NCBI GenBank assembly: GCA_002708445.1
Contig: PAOB01000050.1
Coordinates: forward strand, 1 to 34,168
Source of the DNA: Candidatus Arcticimaribacter sp.
GTDB lineage: Bacteria; Bacteroidota; Bacteroidia; Flavobacteriales; Flavobacteriaceae
Length of the DNA: 34,168 nt
Direction of reading: 5' to 3'
Part shown: one piece after another, positions 27,215 to 34,168 of the stretch
Layout: each line of letters opens with the position of its first letter
How positions within the stretch are numbered: the stretch's first letter is position 1
Program-made: the position numbers and the translations under genes
The notes under the pieces: model-generated
What the model was told of the DNA's origin: nothing
Seen by the model: only the letters and a program-made list of their open reading frames with translations
The model's database searches: none

Positions 27215-28339
27215 ATGTTGCCGCTCGATTTTAAGTCAGGTTTTGTGTTTAGAAAACACATCAAAAAAGTTCAAACACCATTCGAGCGACTGTTTGAGAT
27301 ATTTAAAGAACTTATTACTCATACATCTGGAGATTTTGATGAAGCCATTGATTGGTTGAGAGAACTGGACGTGGAATACAAACTCACAGATGAAGATTAC
27401 ACCATTGATGATTTTGTAGAAGACTTACTCAAAAGATCTTTTATTCAACCTAAAACAGGAAAAGGTGGTAAAGGTGATGGAATGCAACTTACCGCCAAAA
27501 CTGAAAAATTACTCAGAGAACATGCCCTAAAACAAATCTTTGGTAAATTAAAACGCTCTGGCTCGGGTAATCACGAAACAAGAAAACTAGGCCAAGGAGA
27601 AGATAGTACTGGAGAATTAAAAGCGTATCAATTTGGAGATGGATTGGAAAAAATTGATGTGACAGAAAGCATAAAAAATGCACAAATTCGCTCTGTTGGA
27701 GAAGATTTTACTTTACAACATCAAGACTTAGTTGTTGAAGATTCCTTACATAAAACACAAATGAGCACTGTATTGATGATCGACATCAGCCACAGCATGA
27801 TTCTCTATGGTGAAGATCGAATTACACCAGCCAAGAAAGTAGCAATGGCTTTAGCCGAACTCATTACTACACGGTATCCAAAAGACACCCTCGACATACT
27901 AGTCTTTGGAAACGATGCTACTCCTATTCCTCTCAAAGACATTCCGTACCTAAAAGTAGGACCGTATCATACCAATACAGTAGCGGGACTTGAATTGGCT
28001 ATGGACATACTACGCAGGAAAAAAAATACAAACAAGCAGATTTTTATGATTACGGATGGAAAGCCAAGTTGTCTAAAAATGCCCGATGGAACCTACTACA
28101 AAAACAGTGCAGGTTTAGATGAATTAATTGTTGAAAAATGCTACAGTATGGCTCGACAAGCAAAAAAATTACACATCCCAATCACAACTTTTATGATTGC
28201 TCAAGATCACTATCTACAACATTTTGTTCGAGAATTTACAGAAGCCAACAAAGGAAAAGCATTCTTTACAGGTCTAAAAGGTTTGGGTGAAATGATCTTT
28301 GAAGATTATGATAAAAACAGAAAAAAACGTTTGGGCTAA
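27215..28339 (+). CDS. VWA-domain protein of a VWA/AAA+ chelatase-like pair
   Basis: A 374-residue soluble protein. The N-terminal half (1-180) is helical and charged, with a Gly/Lys-rich segment (80-88). The C-terminal von Willebrand A domain (about 184-370) has a complete metal-ion-dependent adhesion site: D190-x-S192-x-S194 (MIDISHSM), a Thr in HTNT (253-255) and D281 (ITDGKPS). Such proteins work with AAA+ ATPases of the MoxR/chelatase type, the VWA part presenting a client to the motor. The next gene, 24 bases on, is that ATPase. The resemblance is to the D-I pair of magnesium chelatase in arrangement, but no H subunit or tetrapyrrole gene is near. Client unknown. Confidence 0.88.
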   Translation: MLPLDFKSGFVFRKHIKKVQTPFERLFEIFKELITHTSGDFDEAIDWLRELDVEYKLTDEDYTIDDFVEDLLKRSFIQPKTGKGGKGDGMQLTAKTEKLLREHALKQIFGKLKRSGSGNHETRKLGQGEDSTGELKAYQFGDGLEKIDVTESIKNAQIRSVGEDFTLQHQDLVVEDSLHKTQMSTVLMIDISHSMILYGEDRITPAKKVAMALAELITTRYPKDTLDILVFGNDATPIPLKDIPYLKVGPYHTNTVAGLELAMDILRRKKNTNKQIFMITDGKPSCLKMPDGTYYKNSAGLDELIVEKCYSMARQAKKLHIPITTFMIAQDHYLQHFVREFTEANKGKAFFTGLKGLGEMIFEDYDKNRKKRLG

Positions 28340-28363
28340 CCTAAAGTTTCAACTACATTATTT

Positions 28364-29827
28364 ATGAAAAGAGAACAAGCTTCAACCCTTGGAGAATTAA
28401 AAAAAACAGATTATTCCTCAATAAACATTCAACAAGAATTGGCTCAAAATTTAAAAGAACGTTTACGTTCTGGAAGGAAAACTTTTGAGGGTTTAATTGG
28501 TTATGAAAACACTGTAATTCCAGATGTTGAACGTGCAATACTTTCTGGACACAACATCAATTTACTCGGACTAAGAGGACAGGCCAAAACTCGTTTAGCA
28601 CGTCAAATGACTGAATTATTAGACGAATGGATTCCTGTTGTAAAAGGCTCCGAAATCAATGATGACCCTCTCAATCCCATAAGTCAAGAGGCCAAAGAAA
28701 TCATTGCTGAAAATGGAGATCAAACAGAGATTTACTGGTTGCATAGATCGGATCGTTTTTTCGAAAAACTAGCTACTCCAGATGTTACTGTTGCAGATCT
28801 TATTGGTGATGTTGATCCCATAAAAGCATCAAACCTAAAACTTTCTTATGCGGACGAGCGTGTAATTCATTTTGGGATGATTCCCAGAGCACACCGTTGT
28901 ATTTTTGTGCTTAACGAACTTCCCGATCTCCAAGCAAGAATTCAAGTTGCCTTGTTTTCAATATTACAAGAAAAAGAAATTCAAATTCGCGGATTTAAAT
29001 TAAGGTTACCCATTGCCACGCAATTAATTTTTACTGCAAACCCCGAAGACTACACCAATAGGGGTAGTATTGTAACTCCACTAAAAGATAGGATCGGTTC
29101 ACAAATTTTAACGCATTATCCATACAACAGAGACATTGCAAAGACCATAACCAGACAAGAAGCTATCCTAACAGAAGAACAAGCAGAAAAAATTCATATT
29201 CCTGAATTGGCTCGGGATATTCTGGAACAAATTGGATTTGAAGCACGAAAAAGTGAATATGTAGATTCAAAAAGTGGAGTAAGTGCTCGAATGAGTATTA
29301 CAGCATTTGAAAATTTGATCAGTACAGCCGAAAGGCGTTTACTCATCACAGGAGATTCAAATTCTACACTAAGGATGTCTGATTTTATGGGAATTATTCC
29401 TGCCATAAATGGTAAAATTGAATTGGTTTACGAAGGAGAACAAGAGGGAGCAGAACAAATATCATATCACCTTATTTCAGAATCCATCAAAACATTATTT
29501 ACAGATTATTTCCCAAAAATCGAAAAATTACAAAAAGAAGATGAAGTTGGCCCTTACGACAAAATTTTAGAGTGGTTTTTCAAAGACAATGAGCTTTTCC
29601 TTGAGGACACTCTTTCTAATCGAGAATACCAAGATTCGTTAACACTTATCCCTGGAATAGATGAAGTATTAAATTCCAATTTAAACGATTTGACAAAAGA
29701 AGATAGATACTTTATGATGGAATTTTTACTGTGGGGACTTGAAGCCAATAAAAAATTAAATAAATACAGAACGCTTGACGGTTTTCAATTTAAAGATTCA
29801 TTGGGGAGTTATATCAGTGGTTTGTGA
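28364..29827 (+). CDS. AAA+ ATPase, magnesium-chelatase/MoxR-like partner of the VWA protein
   Basis: A 487-residue cytoplasmic ATPase. It shows FEGLIGYENTVIPDVERAIL (about 41-60), Walker A GLRGQAKT (69-76), a Walker B position reading FVLNELPDL with Asn184-Glu185 instead of Asp-Glu, a sensor region FTANPEDYTNRG (223-234), and TPLKDRIGSQI with a probable arginine finger. The Asn-Glu form is, from memory of this family, shared by its relatives and not a defect. The C-terminal 200 residues are helical with a WFFKDNELFLED segment and no named domain. It forms an operon with the VWA gene and probably remodels or inserts metal into an unidentified protein. Confidence 0.87.
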   Translation: MKREQASTLGELKKTDYSSINIQQELAQNLKERLRSGRKTFEGLIGYENTVIPDVERAILSGHNINLLGLRGQAKTRLARQMTELLDEWIPVVKGSEINDDPLNPISQEAKEIIAENGDQTEIYWLHRSDRFFEKLATPDVTVADLIGDVDPIKASNLKLSYADERVIHFGMIPRAHRCIFVLNELPDLQARIQVALFSILQEKEIQIRGFKLRLPIATQLIFTANPEDYTNRGSIVTPLKDRIGSQILTHYPYNRDIAKTITRQEAILTEEQAEKIHIPELARDILEQIGFEARKSEYVDSKSGVSARMSITAFENLISTAERRLLITGDSNSTLRMSDFMGIIPAINGKIELVYEGEQEGAEQISYHLISESIKTLFTDYFPKIEKLQKEDEVGPYDKILEWFFKDNELFLEDTLSNREYQDSLTLIPGIDEVLNSNLNDLTKEDRYFMMEFLLWGLEANKKLNKYRTLDGFQFKDSLGSYISGL

Positions 29828-29924
29828 TACAAATTTATTCACGCATACTCTCTAGTGTGCAGTTATTTAGAACCTTTAAAGTTCATGAAATTAATAAAAT
29901 GACTAAATCAATTTTAGAAAAAAA

Positions 29925-30956
29925 ATGATAAAAACTGACATAATCATCATCGGAGCTGGTCCAGTAGGATTATTTACTGTTTTTGAGGCGGGTCTTATGA
30001 AGCTGAAGTGCCACTTGATCGATGCTATTCCTCAAGCAGGTGGTCAATTATTCGAAATATACCCCAAAAAACCAATCTACGATATCCCTGGATTTACATC
30101 AGTATTGGCAGGTGAATTGGTGGATAATCTGATGAAACAAGCTGAACCTTTCAAACCAGGGTTTACGCTCGGAGAACGTGCTGAAACCATTGAAAAACAA
30201 GAAGACGGAAGTTTTATTGTAACAACAAGTGAGGGAACCAAACATCAAGCACCAACGGTTATGATAGCAGGTGGATTAGGAAGTTTTGAGCCTAGAAAAC
30301 CAAAAATTGAAAACTTGCCTCAATATGAAAAGAAAGGAGTTGAGTATATGGTTCGAGAGCCAGAATCTTTTTTGGGAAAAAAATTATTCATTTCTGGCGG
30401 AGGTGACTCTGCTCTTGATTGGGCTATTTATTTTGCAGAAAATCATGACATTCCCGTAGGGCTAGCCCATAGAACTTCTATGTTCAGAGGTCATAAAGAT
30501 TCTGTAGAGAAAGTTTATGAGCTACAAAATCAAGGAAAAATAGAGTTATTCACAGATGCTGAAGTAATTGATTTACATGGATCTGAAAAACTTGAACAAA
30601 TTGAGTTGAAGCAAAAAGGTAAAGATGCCATTAAAGTTAATGTAGATCATTGGTTACCCTTGTTTGGACTATCTCCAAAACTAGGCCCCATTGCCAACTG
30701 GGGATTAGAAATTGAAAAAAACGCTATTAAAGTAGATAATACATTAGACTACCAAACAAACATTCCGGGTATTTTCGCGATTGGTGATGTCAACACATAC
30801 CCTGGAAAATTAAAACTTATTTTATGTGGTTTCCATGAAGCTACACTAGCAGTACAAACGGCATATAAAATCATTCATCCTGACAAGCGTTTCACAATGA
30901 AGTATACAACTGTTCAGGGAATCCAGGGATTTGAGTCTGATTCCATTAAAGCATAA
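29925..30956 (+). CDS. Ferredoxin-NADP reductase, thioredoxin-reductase-like (type 2) flavoprotein
   Basis: A 343-residue FAD enzyme expected to exchange electrons between NADPH and ferredoxin or flavodoxin. FAD binding: GAGPVG (10-15) with the acidic end LIDAIPQAGGQL. NADPH binding: ISGGGDSALDWA (156-167). The C-terminal FAD loop is GIFAIGDVNTYPGKLKLI. The CxxC redox pair of true thioredoxin reductases is absent, which separates this class (YumC-like FNR) from TrxB. No ferredoxin gene lies beside it. The 97 bases before it show no convincing promoter, so it may be read from the VWA/AAA+ unit or from a site I cannot see. Confidence 0.9.
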   Translation: MIKTDIIIIGAGPVGLFTVFEAGLMKLKCHLIDAIPQAGGQLFEIYPKKPIYDIPGFTSVLAGELVDNLMKQAEPFKPGFTLGERAETIEKQEDGSFIVTTSEGTKHQAPTVMIAGGLGSFEPRKPKIENLPQYEKKGVEYMVREPESFLGKKLFISGGGDSALDWAIYFAENHDIPVGLAHRTSMFRGHKDSVEKVYELQNQGKIELFTDAEVIDLHGSEKLEQIELKQKGKDAIKVNVDHWLPLFGLSPKLGPIANWGLEIEKNAIKVDNTLDYQTNIPGIFAIGDVNTYPGKLKLILCGFHEATLAVQTAYKIIHPDKRFTMKYTTVQGIQGFESDSIKA

Positions 30957-31020
30957 TTGAAAAAAATTTTTTTTAACAGATTTTTTAGAAAAATTTACAA
31001 TGCTCTTAACAAGATTTTCA

Positions 31021-31064
31021 ATTTAGACTAAATATATTTGTAACAAGTTTTCATGTATTTGTTA
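31021..31064 (+). promoter_or_regulatory. Palindromic operator, -7 box and adjoining inverted repeat
   Basis: ATTTAGACTAAAT (31021-31033) is a perfect 6-1-6 palindrome. It runs straight into TATATTTG (31033-31040), an exact -7 box, and then TAACAA/TTGTTA (31041-31046 and 31059-31064) form a second inverted repeat. A regulator bound at the first palindrome would block polymerase. Its half ATTTAGACT also occurs in the palindrome at 19094-19112. No -33 TTG was found. Confidence 0.45.
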
Positions 31065-31081
31065 AAAATTTTGATTAATCT

Positions 31082-31120
31082 ACTCCTCAATATAACTCAT
31101 ATTGGGGAGTTTTGATTTTT
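31082..31120 (+). terminator. Strong intrinsic terminator between the flavoprotein and Smr genes
   Basis: ACTCCTCAATAT (31082-31093) and ATATTGGGGAGT (31099-31110) form a 12-bp stem with one T-G pair and a 5-base loop, followed by TTTGATTTTT. It could end the flavoprotein transcript or a short RNA started from the -7 box at 31033-31040. Confidence 0.75.
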
Positions 31121-31132
31121 ATAATTTATTTA

Positions 31133-31384
31133 ATGAGAAAAAACAAGGATAACATACTCACCGTTGATCTTCACGGAATCCGCCATAAACAAGCCCTAGA
31201 GTTAGTTAACAAAACCTTAAATGAATTTTCTGATAAAGGTAATTTTTCTCTTACTATTATTACTGGAAATTCAACAGTCCTACAAGAACGCATATTTACT
31301 GAATGCCTTGAAAGTTCTATTTTTACATATTTTATCCCCTCATGGAATATGGGTCAAATCATTGTTGAGAATGTTTCATTATAG
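31133..31384 (+). CDS. Minimal Smr-domain protein
   Basis: An 83-residue protein that is little more than one Smr domain: VDLHGIRHKQALELVNKTL matches the LDxHG...EA signature. LTIITGNS stands where most members have the (I/V)IHGKG loop, and GQIIVENVSL replaces the usual G-(G/A)-T-x-V-x-L end. Smr domains are nucleic-acid-binding, often nicking, modules found at the ends of MutS2 and in ribosome-rescue nucleases. A TTG in frame at 31112 was rejected as start because it lies in the T-run of the terminator; ATG at 31133 begins right before the domain. Two signature positions differ, so activity is uncertain. It precedes the recombinase gene. Confidence 0.65.
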   Translation: MRKNKDNILTVDLHGIRHKQALELVNKTLNEFSDKGNFSLTIITGNSTVLQERIFTECLESSIFTYFIPSWNMGQIIVENVSL

Positions 31385-31464
31385 CTTCTTATACTCTTAA
31401 ATACTGAAAAATAAAAGGTTAATTATTATTTTTTAGAGTTAATTTACTTTTTTTAATATATTTA

Positions 31465-31500
31465 TTGTATAAATAATGTGCTAATTAAATATTTATACAA
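31465..31500. repeat. 11-bp inverted repeat directly upstream of the recombinase gene
   Basis: TTGTATAAATA (31465-31475) and TATTTATACAA (31490-31500) are exact reverse complements with a 14-base centre, ending 14 bases before the recombinase ATG. It could be a recombinase core or arm site, an autoregulatory operator, or a leader hairpin. The motif is not repeated just downstream of the gene (32637-32710). Confidence 0.4.
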
Positions 31501-31514
31501 AATAATACACGCAT

Positions 31515-32636
31515 ATGGTTTCAGTTGGTCACACGCTTATTGATTCTAAGTCAAAAGAAAAGAAGGGGCAAAAATATGTTAAAATGTATATCAACTCCCC
31601 AAATTGGTCAAAGCCAAAAAGACCAACTCACAAAGAAATTTTGTTCTACAAGAGAGCCGATACTCAACTGAAGAAGGAACAAAACAAAAGAAGCACAGAG
31701 CTACTTAGAGCGCTAGTGAAAATGTATGAGGAAAAATACAAGGGTTCAGAATACATTGATTCACATTCAGGTACCAAAACTCTTAAGACACAAATTTCCA
31801 AAATGTCTGAACTAAAAGCAGATAAATCAAAAAGTACCGTATCTGGTTATCACAACCTATATAAAGCTATAGAAAATTTTTGTGAGGATAAAGCATACAA
31901 TTTCAATATGGACATCAACCTTGTTAATATTGAGTTCATTGACCAATGGAGGTTATGGCTCAAAAATGAAAGTAATTATGCTTCATCTACAGCTTACAAA
32001 TACTTTTCATTATTTAGTACTACTCTGAAACAAGCAAAGCAATCTGGATATTTATTTTATAATCCATTTACAGAAAATGACATTGAATTTCCAAAAAATG
32101 AATCTAAGGAAGTTGTATATCTAACTCCAAACGAGGTTACTATGATGATAAAAACCCCAATCAGATATCAGCAAATTAGAGATGCATTTCTTTTTATGTG
32201 CTACACTGGGATAAGGCAAGGAGATTGCCGTAGATTAATTTGGGCAGATTTGCCTGAAATCAATGGTGAAATTAAAATGAATGTAAAAACAGAAAAGGCC
32301 AATACAGATATTTACTTTAAAATTCGTAAAGGTGCGATGCAATACCTCCCCAAGAGAATGGATGAAAATGATAAAGTTTTCCCTAACCTCAAATTTGGTA
32401 AGGAGCAAAACCAAAAACTCAGAGAATGGGCATATAAATCTGGTGTGAAAAAACACATAGTGCCTAATACCGCAAGACATACATTCGCATTCTATATGCT
32501 ATCGGAACATAATACACCTCTTTACACGGTTTCAAAACTATTAGGGCATACTAACGCTAGAACAACCGAAGAGAGATATGGACATTTATCAAATGAAAAT
32601 ATTGAATTCGCAATGGAAAAAGCATTTGGAAAATGA
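31515..32636 (+). CDS. Tyrosine recombinase/integrase family protein
   Basis: A 373-residue site-specific recombinase. Its N-terminal arm (1-100) has the conjugative-element style 'NSPNWSKPKRPTHKE' segment, followed by a SAM-like core-binding domain (about 103-195, AENFC...ASSTAYKYFSLFSTTL) and the catalytic domain (200-373). Box I Arg is R234 (YTGIRQGD); a Lys in VKTEKANT (258 or 261) fits the beta-hairpin position. Box II is NTARHTF with Arg321; His345 (LLGHT) and the nucleophile Tyr355 (RYGHL) follow. The usual box II His, three before the Arg, is Asn318. The rest of the catalytic set is intact. No attachment-site duplication, tRNA gene or conjugation genes were seen around it. Confidence 0.9.
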   Translation: MVSVGHTLIDSKSKEKKGQKYVKMYINSPNWSKPKRPTHKEILFYKRADTQLKKEQNKRSTELLRALVKMYEEKYKGSEYIDSHSGTKTLKTQISKMSELKADKSKSTVSGYHNLYKAIENFCEDKAYNFNMDINLVNIEFIDQWRLWLKNESNYASSTAYKYFSLFSTTLKQAKQSGYLFYNPFTENDIEFPKNESKEVVYLTPNEVTMMIKTPIRYQQIRDAFLFMCYTGIRQGDCRRLIWADLPEINGEIKMNVKTEKANTDIYFKIRKGAMQYLPKRMDENDKVFPNLKFGKEQNQKLREWAYKSGVKKHIVPNTARHTFAFYMLSEHNTPLYTVSKLLGHTNARTTEERYGHLSNENIEFAMEKAFGK

Positions 32637-32710
32637 GAGTCTTGCTCCCCTAATGACATAAACATCTTATAATTTTCTTAGATAGATTTTGTAAGTTTAG
32701 ATATAATTAA

Positions 32711-32902
32711 ATGTTAAATAAAATATATAAAGTGAATTATAAAATTTTGATGTTCACAACTTTTGCTATAATTATAGCGAACTTCTTTATTGAATTTTTT
32801 ACTAATTTTTGGGGCGACTCTAATTATCCTGATTACTTTAACAGTATTTTAATTTTGCTCTTAATTATTTTTGGAACAAAAGTATTTTTCAAAAAAAAAT
32901 AA
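32711..32902 (+). CDS. Small hydrophobic membrane protein, unrecognised
   Basis: A 63-residue frame with two hydrophobic segments (about 12-30, ILMFTTFAIIIANFFIEFF, and 44-59, NSILILLLIIFGTKVFF) joined by a short acidic loop, with basic ends (KKK at the C terminus), as expected of a two-helix inner-membrane protein. It ends 14 bases before the Gfo/Idh/MocA start on the same strand and begins 74 bases after the recombinase. No family was recognised. AT-rich DNA easily gives hydrophobic frames, so this may be spurious. Confidence 0.4.
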   Translation: MLNKIYKVNYKILMFTTFAIIIANFFIEFFTNFWGDSNYPDYFNSILILLLIIFGTKVFFKKK

Positions 32903-32916
32903 CTCCTTTAAGCTCT

Positions 32917-34168
32917 ATGAAAAAATCAGCCAAATCAGAATTTACAAGAAGGAATTTCATAAAAGGAGCATCGCTTTCCGTCTCCGGAATCATGTTTGTA
33001 CCTCGTCATGTATTGGGTGGAAAAGGTTTTGTAGCTCCAAGCGATAAAGTAACTGTAGGCATTGTTGGTGCAGGAGGAAAAGGAAAAGAAAATACAGCTG
33101 CATTATTGAAACATAAAGATGTCAAAGTAGTTGCCATTGCTGACCCTGCAGAATTTTGGGATTTACAACGTTTCTATTATAAAACAACAGCTGGCCGTGG
33201 ACCTGTAAAGCAAATGATAGAAGGTGAAAGGCCTCATGAAAATGTGAAGGAGTATTTGGATTTTCGCAAAATGCTGGAAAAGGAAAAATCAATTGACGCT
33301 ATTATTTGCTCTACCCCTGATCATACGCATGCCTATGTTTCCCTATTATCTATGAGAGCAGGGAAGCATGTCTATTGTGAAAAGCCACTAACCCATAATA
33401 TATGGGAAGCTAGAGAAGTACAGCGTGTTGCCAAAGAAACTGGTCTTGCAACTCAAATGGGTAATGGTGGACATAGTACCGATGGTATAAGAGAAACTGT
33501 TGAGTACCTTAGAGATGGTGCTATTGGAAAAGTAAAAGATATACATGCCTGGGTGCCTGTCTCCAGATGGAACCCTACCCTTCAAGGACTACCTAAGGGA
33601 ACCTCAAAATTACCAAATAACTTTAATTGGGACCTATGGCTGGGGCCGCGCGAAGTCAGAGATTACCATAAAGCCTACACCCCAGTTACATGGCGTGATT
33701 TCTGGGCCTTTGGTTGTGGTGCCATGGGCGACTTTGGTTGCCACGATATGGATGCTGCAGTTTGGGCATACGACTTGGAAGCACCTGAATCCGTTGAGCT
33801 TATACCTGCAGGTTACAATGACTCAGAAATAGCTCCTTATGGTGAAATTGGTTACTACAATTTTAAAGGAAAAGGCAACCAATCACCCATTAATCTTACT
33901 TGGTATTCTGGTGGTCTACGACCGGAACTTCATGAAGCATTGCCTCAAGGGTATAGCTGGCCTAATAGAGGCACCATGTTTTTGGGAGATAAAGGAATAT
34001 TGGTTAACGAAGGTGGCAACCGAGCCCCCAAGTTGTTCCCTGAGAGTTTAGAAAAATCATATACGCCTCCCAATCCTTCAATTGTTCGTTCCAATGGGCA
34101 TTACAGAGACTGGATAGATGCCATTAAGAATGGGCATTCGGCGAGCTCTAATTTTGAATATGGAGCTC
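32917..34168 (+). CDS. Gfo/Idh/MocA-family oxidoreductase with Tat signal (incomplete at window end)
   Basis: An exported NAD(P)-dependent sugar-type oxidoreductase, open for 417 codons and running off the right edge. The N terminus has a twin-arginine motif (FTRRNFIKGAS) followed by a hydrophobic stretch. The Rossmann fold starts at VTVGIVGAGGKGKENTAALL, with ADPAEFWD as the nucleotide-binding acidic turn. AIICSTPDHTHAYVSLLSMRAGKHVYCEKPLTHN holds the family E-K-P motif. Later, CGAMGDFGCHDMDAAVWAYDL carries the His/Asp characteristic of the Bacteroidota exported subfamily. Members of this group act on hexoses and glycosides such as N-acetylhexosamine derivatives; which one cannot be told here. 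The whole C-terminal end is outside the window. Confidence 0.93.
   Translation, partial: MKKSAKSEFTRRNFIKGASLSVSGIMFVPRHVLGGKGFVAPSDKVTVGIVGAGGKGKENTAALLKHKDVKVVAIADPAEFWDLQRFYYKTTAGRGPVKQMIEGERPHENVKEYLDFRKMLEKEKSIDAIICSTPDHTHAYVSLLSMRAGKHVYCEKPLTHNIWEAREVQRVAKETGLATQMGNGGHSTDGIRETVEYLRDGAIGKVKDIHAWVPVSRWNPTLQGLPKGTSKLPNNFNWDLWLGPREVRDYHKAYTPVTWRDFWAFGCGAMGDFGCHDMDAAVWAYDLEAPESVELIPAGYNDSEIAPYGEIGYYNFKGKGNQSPINLTWYSGGLRPELHEALPQGYSWPNRGTMFLGDKGILVNEGGNRAPKLFPESLEKSYTPPNPSIVRSNGHYRDWIDAIKNGHSASSNFEYGA

Noticed and set aside
27215-29827. Magnesium chelatase of chlorophyll synthesis
   Set aside because: The VWA and AAA+ genes resemble D and I subunits in arrangement only; there is no H subunit or any tetrapyrrole gene in the window.
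29925-30956. Thioredoxin reductase
   Set aside because: The CxxC redox motif is absent; the sequence fits the ferredoxin-NADP reductase type 2 class.
31112-31132. TTG start for the Smr protein
   Set aside because: It lies within the T-run of the terminator, and the Smr domain begins just after the ATG at 31133.
31385-34168. Integrative element with attachment sites
   Set aside because: No direct repeats, tRNA gene, conjugation or phage genes are visible near the recombinase, so an island boundary cannot be supported.
1-34168. tRNA, rRNA or CRISPR array
   Set aside because: Reading the intergenic regions on both strands showed no cloverleaf, rRNA-like sequence or spaced direct repeats; a tRNAscan or Infernal run would be decisive.

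Overview
The window looks like chromosome of a marine-type member of the Flavobacteriia (Bacteroidota). The support is low G+C, promoters of the Bacteroidota form (TTTG near -33, TAnnTTTG near -7), few Shine-Dalgarno sequences, and the gene content: alternative complex III joined to an aa3 oxidase, a MaeB hybrid malic enzyme, lipoproteins, a TonB-receptor remnant and an orphan LacI regulator. No rRNA, tRNA or CRISPR array was recognised.

Layout. 71-2922 (minus): maeB-ruvA with overlapping stop and start, behind a good promoter. 3128-4480 (minus): a vanadium-haloperoxidase-like lipoprotein, divergent from a LacI-type regulator (4767-5783, plus). 5776-7732 (minus): ruvB-queG. 7834-18985 (minus): one long respiratory operon, actABCDEF followed by oxidase subunits II and I, closed by a clear intrinsic terminator at 7784-7810. 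It encodes a quinol:cytochrome c reductase and its partner oxidase; subunits III and IV are not here. A 19-bp palindrome lies between actA and a divergent SPOR-domain gene (19172-19561). 19556-24075 (minus): rimP-nusA-infB, with a terminator-like hairpin touching the rimP start codon.

24076-24750 is a scar: a decayed IS30-type transposase fragment abuts the last 56 codons of a TonB-dependent receptor. Downstream (plus) follow a parallel beta-helix protein and a diheme cytochrome lipoprotein, which are a known neighbour pair; a VWA protein with a chelatase-type AAA+ ATPase; and a ferredoxin-NADP reductase-like flavoprotein. After these come a short intergenic unit with palindrome, promoter and terminator, a mini Smr-domain protein, a tyrosine recombinase, a small membrane ORF, and a Tat-type Gfo/Idh/MocA oxidoreductase that runs off the window.

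No wholly unknown multi-gene system is evident. The best leads are the palindrome at actA, sharing a 9-mer with the 31.0-kb unit; the rimP leader hairpin; the His-periodic loop of ActF; the truncated receptor beside the beta-helix/cytochrome pair; and the VWA/AAA+ pair of unknown client.
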